From: Arthrobacter jinronghuae
GTDB taxonomy: Bacteria; Actinomycetota; Actinomycetes; Actinomycetales; Micrococcaceae
Assembly (NCBI RefSeq): GCF_025244825.1
Contig: NZ_CP104263.1
Span: forward strand, 2,418,001-2,482,000
Length of the DNA: 64,000 nucleotides
Reading direction: 5' to 3'
Shown here piece by piece: positions 62,097 to 64,000 of this stretch; the stretch's first letter is position 1; the number at the start of each line of letters is the position of its first letter. Under the pieces are notes generated by a model. The model did not search any database and was not told the origin of the DNA. It saw only the letters and a program-made list of their open reading frames with translations. The translations under genes were made by a program, and so were the position numbers.

Positions 62097-63791
62097 CTAC
62101 AAAAGGTTCGCGGACAGCAGTTCCTGCGCTGCACCCACTACCAAGGCCTGGCTGGTGCCGCCGGAAGCCGGAACGTAAAGCATTACGGCTTCGCCGTGGG
62201 TGACGTCGATGCCCTTGTCGGTGTTCGTCTCGCCGGTCAATGCCTGGTAGACGGTGCCTTCAAGGTTGACCGAGTCGCCGGCTTCCTTGGGTGTGCTGGA
62301 GAACGTGTTGGACAGGTAGCCGAACACGATGGCCCCGCCGTCCTCGGTCCGCAGTGCGTACGTTTCCTTCGGATCGGCGGCATGCTGGAACGTGTTGGTG
62401 GCGAACTCATTCTTCGGGTCGCTCTGCACCTGCTGCTGGAACTTGACCACGTCCTCGCTGAACCGGTTGGCGCCGAAGGTGTCCTTGTTCTCGCCCTCCG
62501 GATTGGTCAGGGAGTCTGCCAGCGCAGCGACGGCGTCCTGCGGCGACATGGCCAGTCCGTTGTCCGAGTCTGCGGGAATCTGGGCCGAGCCTTCGGTGGC
62601 AGCGGGCGGCTGCGGGAAGGTGCTGGCAGGCAGCATCTGGACAGCGGAAACGAGCTTGTAATTGTCCCTGGCCGAGTCCTGGACCAGCAGCAGCGCCTGG
62701 GGCACCGGGTTTTCCTCGCCCTGGGTCACAGCGACGACGGTGCGCGGCCAGTCGGCGGCGGTGCCGATCGACTGGGTCCGCAGCGTTTCCGCGGCCACCG
62801 GCACTGGGGCTTCATGGTCGGCGGACTTCGCGGCCACGGCGTAGTTCGCAGCACGCATGGCGTAGGCGGCCCCGCCGACGCGCGGCTTCAGCATCGACGC
62901 ATCCTTGGCCGCGTCGCCCGCCTCGACCGTGCCGGCCACGGAATCCAGGATGCGGGTCAGCTGGGAATCCACAATTACCGGCTGGCTCCCGGCGGCGGAC
63001 TCGTCGGCAGCCAGCGCCGCTGCGGGGGCAGAGCCCGCTGCCAGAACGGCGGCGGCGGCAGCGGCCAGGAAGGCCGGACGACGGCGGTTCGGGGCCGCGG
63101 CGGTGAAGGCCGACGTCGTTCCCGAGACGCTGGGCTGCTTGTCAGCAGGCCCGGTCTCCGGACCGGCGCTGCGGCGGCTGCTGCGTCGCGGACCGTCGGA
63201 GCCGCTGCGCAGGAAGGCGAGGGCCAGGCCCAGGACGGCCAGCAGGGCACCGATGACAATCAGCGGCACGGCGAACGGACGGGTGGCGTCATTCTCCCAG
63301 GTCAGGGTCACGTCGGTGGGGGCGGCAGCGGTGCCGTCCGTGGCGAGCAGCATCCGCCAGTCGCCCTCGCCCGGCGCCTCCCAGTCGTAGGACAGTTCGC
63401 CTTCACCGGACTCTTCAATGACCCAGAGGTCAGAACCGGCAGGATTCGGAGCGGTCTTGCCGGTCTTGTCGGTGCCGACGGTTAGGTCCGAGTTGCCGTC
63501 TCCCGGACTAAGCCGGGTGGCGGCGGCGTCGGCCACCCATGCCTGGACATCGTTGGCCCGGCCAACCGCCAGCGTGAAGGGAGCATCCGAACGGACGGTG
63601 ATGTCCACGCCGTCGGAGTATTCGGCCAGCAGTTCCGGTTCCAGTACGGTGACCACGGCACCCGCGGTGCCCTCGGCTTCCATGGAAACCGACTGTGTCT
63701 CGGGTGGCGCCCAGAACGTGCGCTGGCCAATGCCTATCAGCATCAGCAGCACCCCGAGGACGATCAGCGGAACCGCAAATTTGTTTCGCAC
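62097..63791 (-). CDS. Large membrane/exported protein of unknown function, 564 aa
   Basis: I do not recognise a named family. Residues 5-23 form a first membrane segment, followed by an extracytoplasmic beta-rich domain (about 28-165). A second membrane segment follows at about 174-191, then a charged, Ser/Arg-rich cytoplasmic stretch with RRSSRRSAGPE. A third hydrophobic Ala-rich segment (FLAAAAAAVLAAGSAPAAALAADES, about 241-265) looks like a signal peptide, leading to a C-terminal extracytoplasmic domain (about 270-564). Such an internal signal-like segment suggests an ancient fusion of two exported proteins. GTG start with AGG 6 nt upstream. There is no gene in the about 200 bp to its right within the window. 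Confidence 0.75.
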   Translation of the reverse strand: MRNKFAVPLIVLGVLLMLIGIGQRTFWAPPETQSVSMEAEGTAGAVVTVLEPELLAEYSDGVDITVRSDAPFTLAVGRANDVQAWVADAAATRLSPGDGNSDLTVGTDKTGKTAPNPAGSDLWVIEESGEGELSYDWEAPGEGDWRMLLATDGTAAAPTDVTLTWENDATRPFAVPLIVIGALLAVLGLALAFLRSGSDGPRRSSRRSAGPETGPADKQPSVSGTTSAFTAAAPNRRRPAFLAAAAAAVLAAGSAPAAALAADESAAGSQPVIVDSQLTRILDSVAGTVEAGDAAKDASMLKPRVGGAAYAMRAANYAVAAKSADHEAPVPVAAETLRTQSIGTAADWPRTVVAVTQGEENPVPQALLLVQDSARDNYKLVSAVQMLPASTFPQPPAATEGSAQIPADSDNGLAMSPQDAVAALADSLTNPEGENKDTFGANRFSEDVVKFQQQVQSDPKNEFATNTFQHAADPKETYALRTEDGGAIVFGYLSNTFSSTPKEAGDSVNLEGTVYQALTGETNTDKGIDVTHGEAVMLYVPASGGTSQALVVGAAQELLSANLL

Positions 63792-64000
63792 AACTTACCT
63801 ATCTTCAGTCTGGGCAAATGACATGGCAGGGCGGCGGATTTTCCGAACCGGCAGGCCCGAACGCGGGCGCCGGAATGCGGCGGCTAATTCGCAGCTGGTC
63901 ATTGATGTCCTGGCACTTGGTAACCCAATGGTAACGAAATCCCTCCAGAGCACCCATTCGGGTGATGAACCGGCGCGGTTACCGCCGGATGCGCGTAAGC

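Noticed and set aside
63695-63934. 79-codon plus-strand frame at the right edge
   Set aside because: It overlaps the start of the 564-aa gene on the other strand and has no coding features. The last about 200 bp hold only GGTAAC-containing intergenic sequence; I see no gene there.

Overview
The window is high-GC, densely packed actinobacterial chromosome. The gene set and gene order (ilvB leader next to ilvD, pncB/clpS/DUF2017/murI/MBL followed by rph/rdgB, Mqo, DUF222-HNH protein, DUF3039) point to a Micrococcaceae member close to Arthrobacter. The genus is an inference from protein style, not from a database search. No phage, insertion sequence, rRNA operon or CRISPR array was seen.

Layout. 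1-2098: the start of ilvB (running off the left edge), its attenuator with a 13-codon Val/Ile/Leu-rich leader peptide, then ilvD; together a branched-chain amino-acid biosynthesis locus. 2.2-4.2 kb: a conserved hypothetical protein, a D-2-hydroxyacid dehydrogenase and a small membrane protein. 4.2-4.7 kb: two identical tRNA-Lys(CTT) genes in a 254-bp tandem duplication that includes promoter and terminator. 4.8-10.1 kb: a secreted tannase/feruloyl-esterase-like protein, GNAT, RtcB, MarR, Bcp peroxiredoxin and tRNA-Leu(TAG). 10.3-18.3 kb: a peptide/nickel-type ABC importer (binding lipoprotein, two permeases, a double ATPase) with a TPR protein and a second, Tat-type binding lipoprotein. 18.4-25 kb: Mqo, an RND pump and a DUF222-HNH protein. 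25.5-30 kb: LLM flavin monooxygenase, MarR, MFS exporter and M20 peptidase.

30-35.5 kb: an Lrp/AsnC regulator divergent from an amino-acid permease, followed by a branched-chain 2-oxoacid dehydrogenase-like operon (E1-alpha, E1-beta, a stand-alone lipoyl domain, an alpha/beta hydrolase). The Lrp/permease gap and the operon promoter share a TGTACAAAT/ATTTGTACA motif, so one regulator may link uptake and oxidation. 35.6-43.7 kb: Ser/Thr kinase, a 56-aa acidic protein, MFS, SbcCD and aquaporin. 43.7-44.5 kb: a gene-free block of nested tandem repeats. 44.5-48.8 kb: a degenerate ADP-ribosylglycohydrolase-like protein, exonuclease-BRCT, DedA, RdgB and RNase PH. 48.9-55.2 kb: secreted alpha/beta hydrolase, MBL hydrolase, MurI, DUF2017, ClpS, and PncB-PncA (NAD salvage). 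55.3-64 kb: SF2 helicase, DUF3039, an ABC exporter pair, an old-yellow-enzyme homologue, a CnoX-like thioredoxin/TPR protein lacking the CXXC cysteines, and a large exported protein of unknown role.

Across the window about sixteen start codons sit 6-8 nt behind a -10-like hexamer and lack a Shine-Dalgarno sequence. This suggests extensive leaderless transcription, and I used it to choose several starts. The items most worth a second look are the repeat block at 43.88-44.41 kb, the E2-like locus split by one in-frame TAG, the leaderless ilvB leader peptide, and the putative ADP-ribosylglycohydrolase pseudoenzyme.
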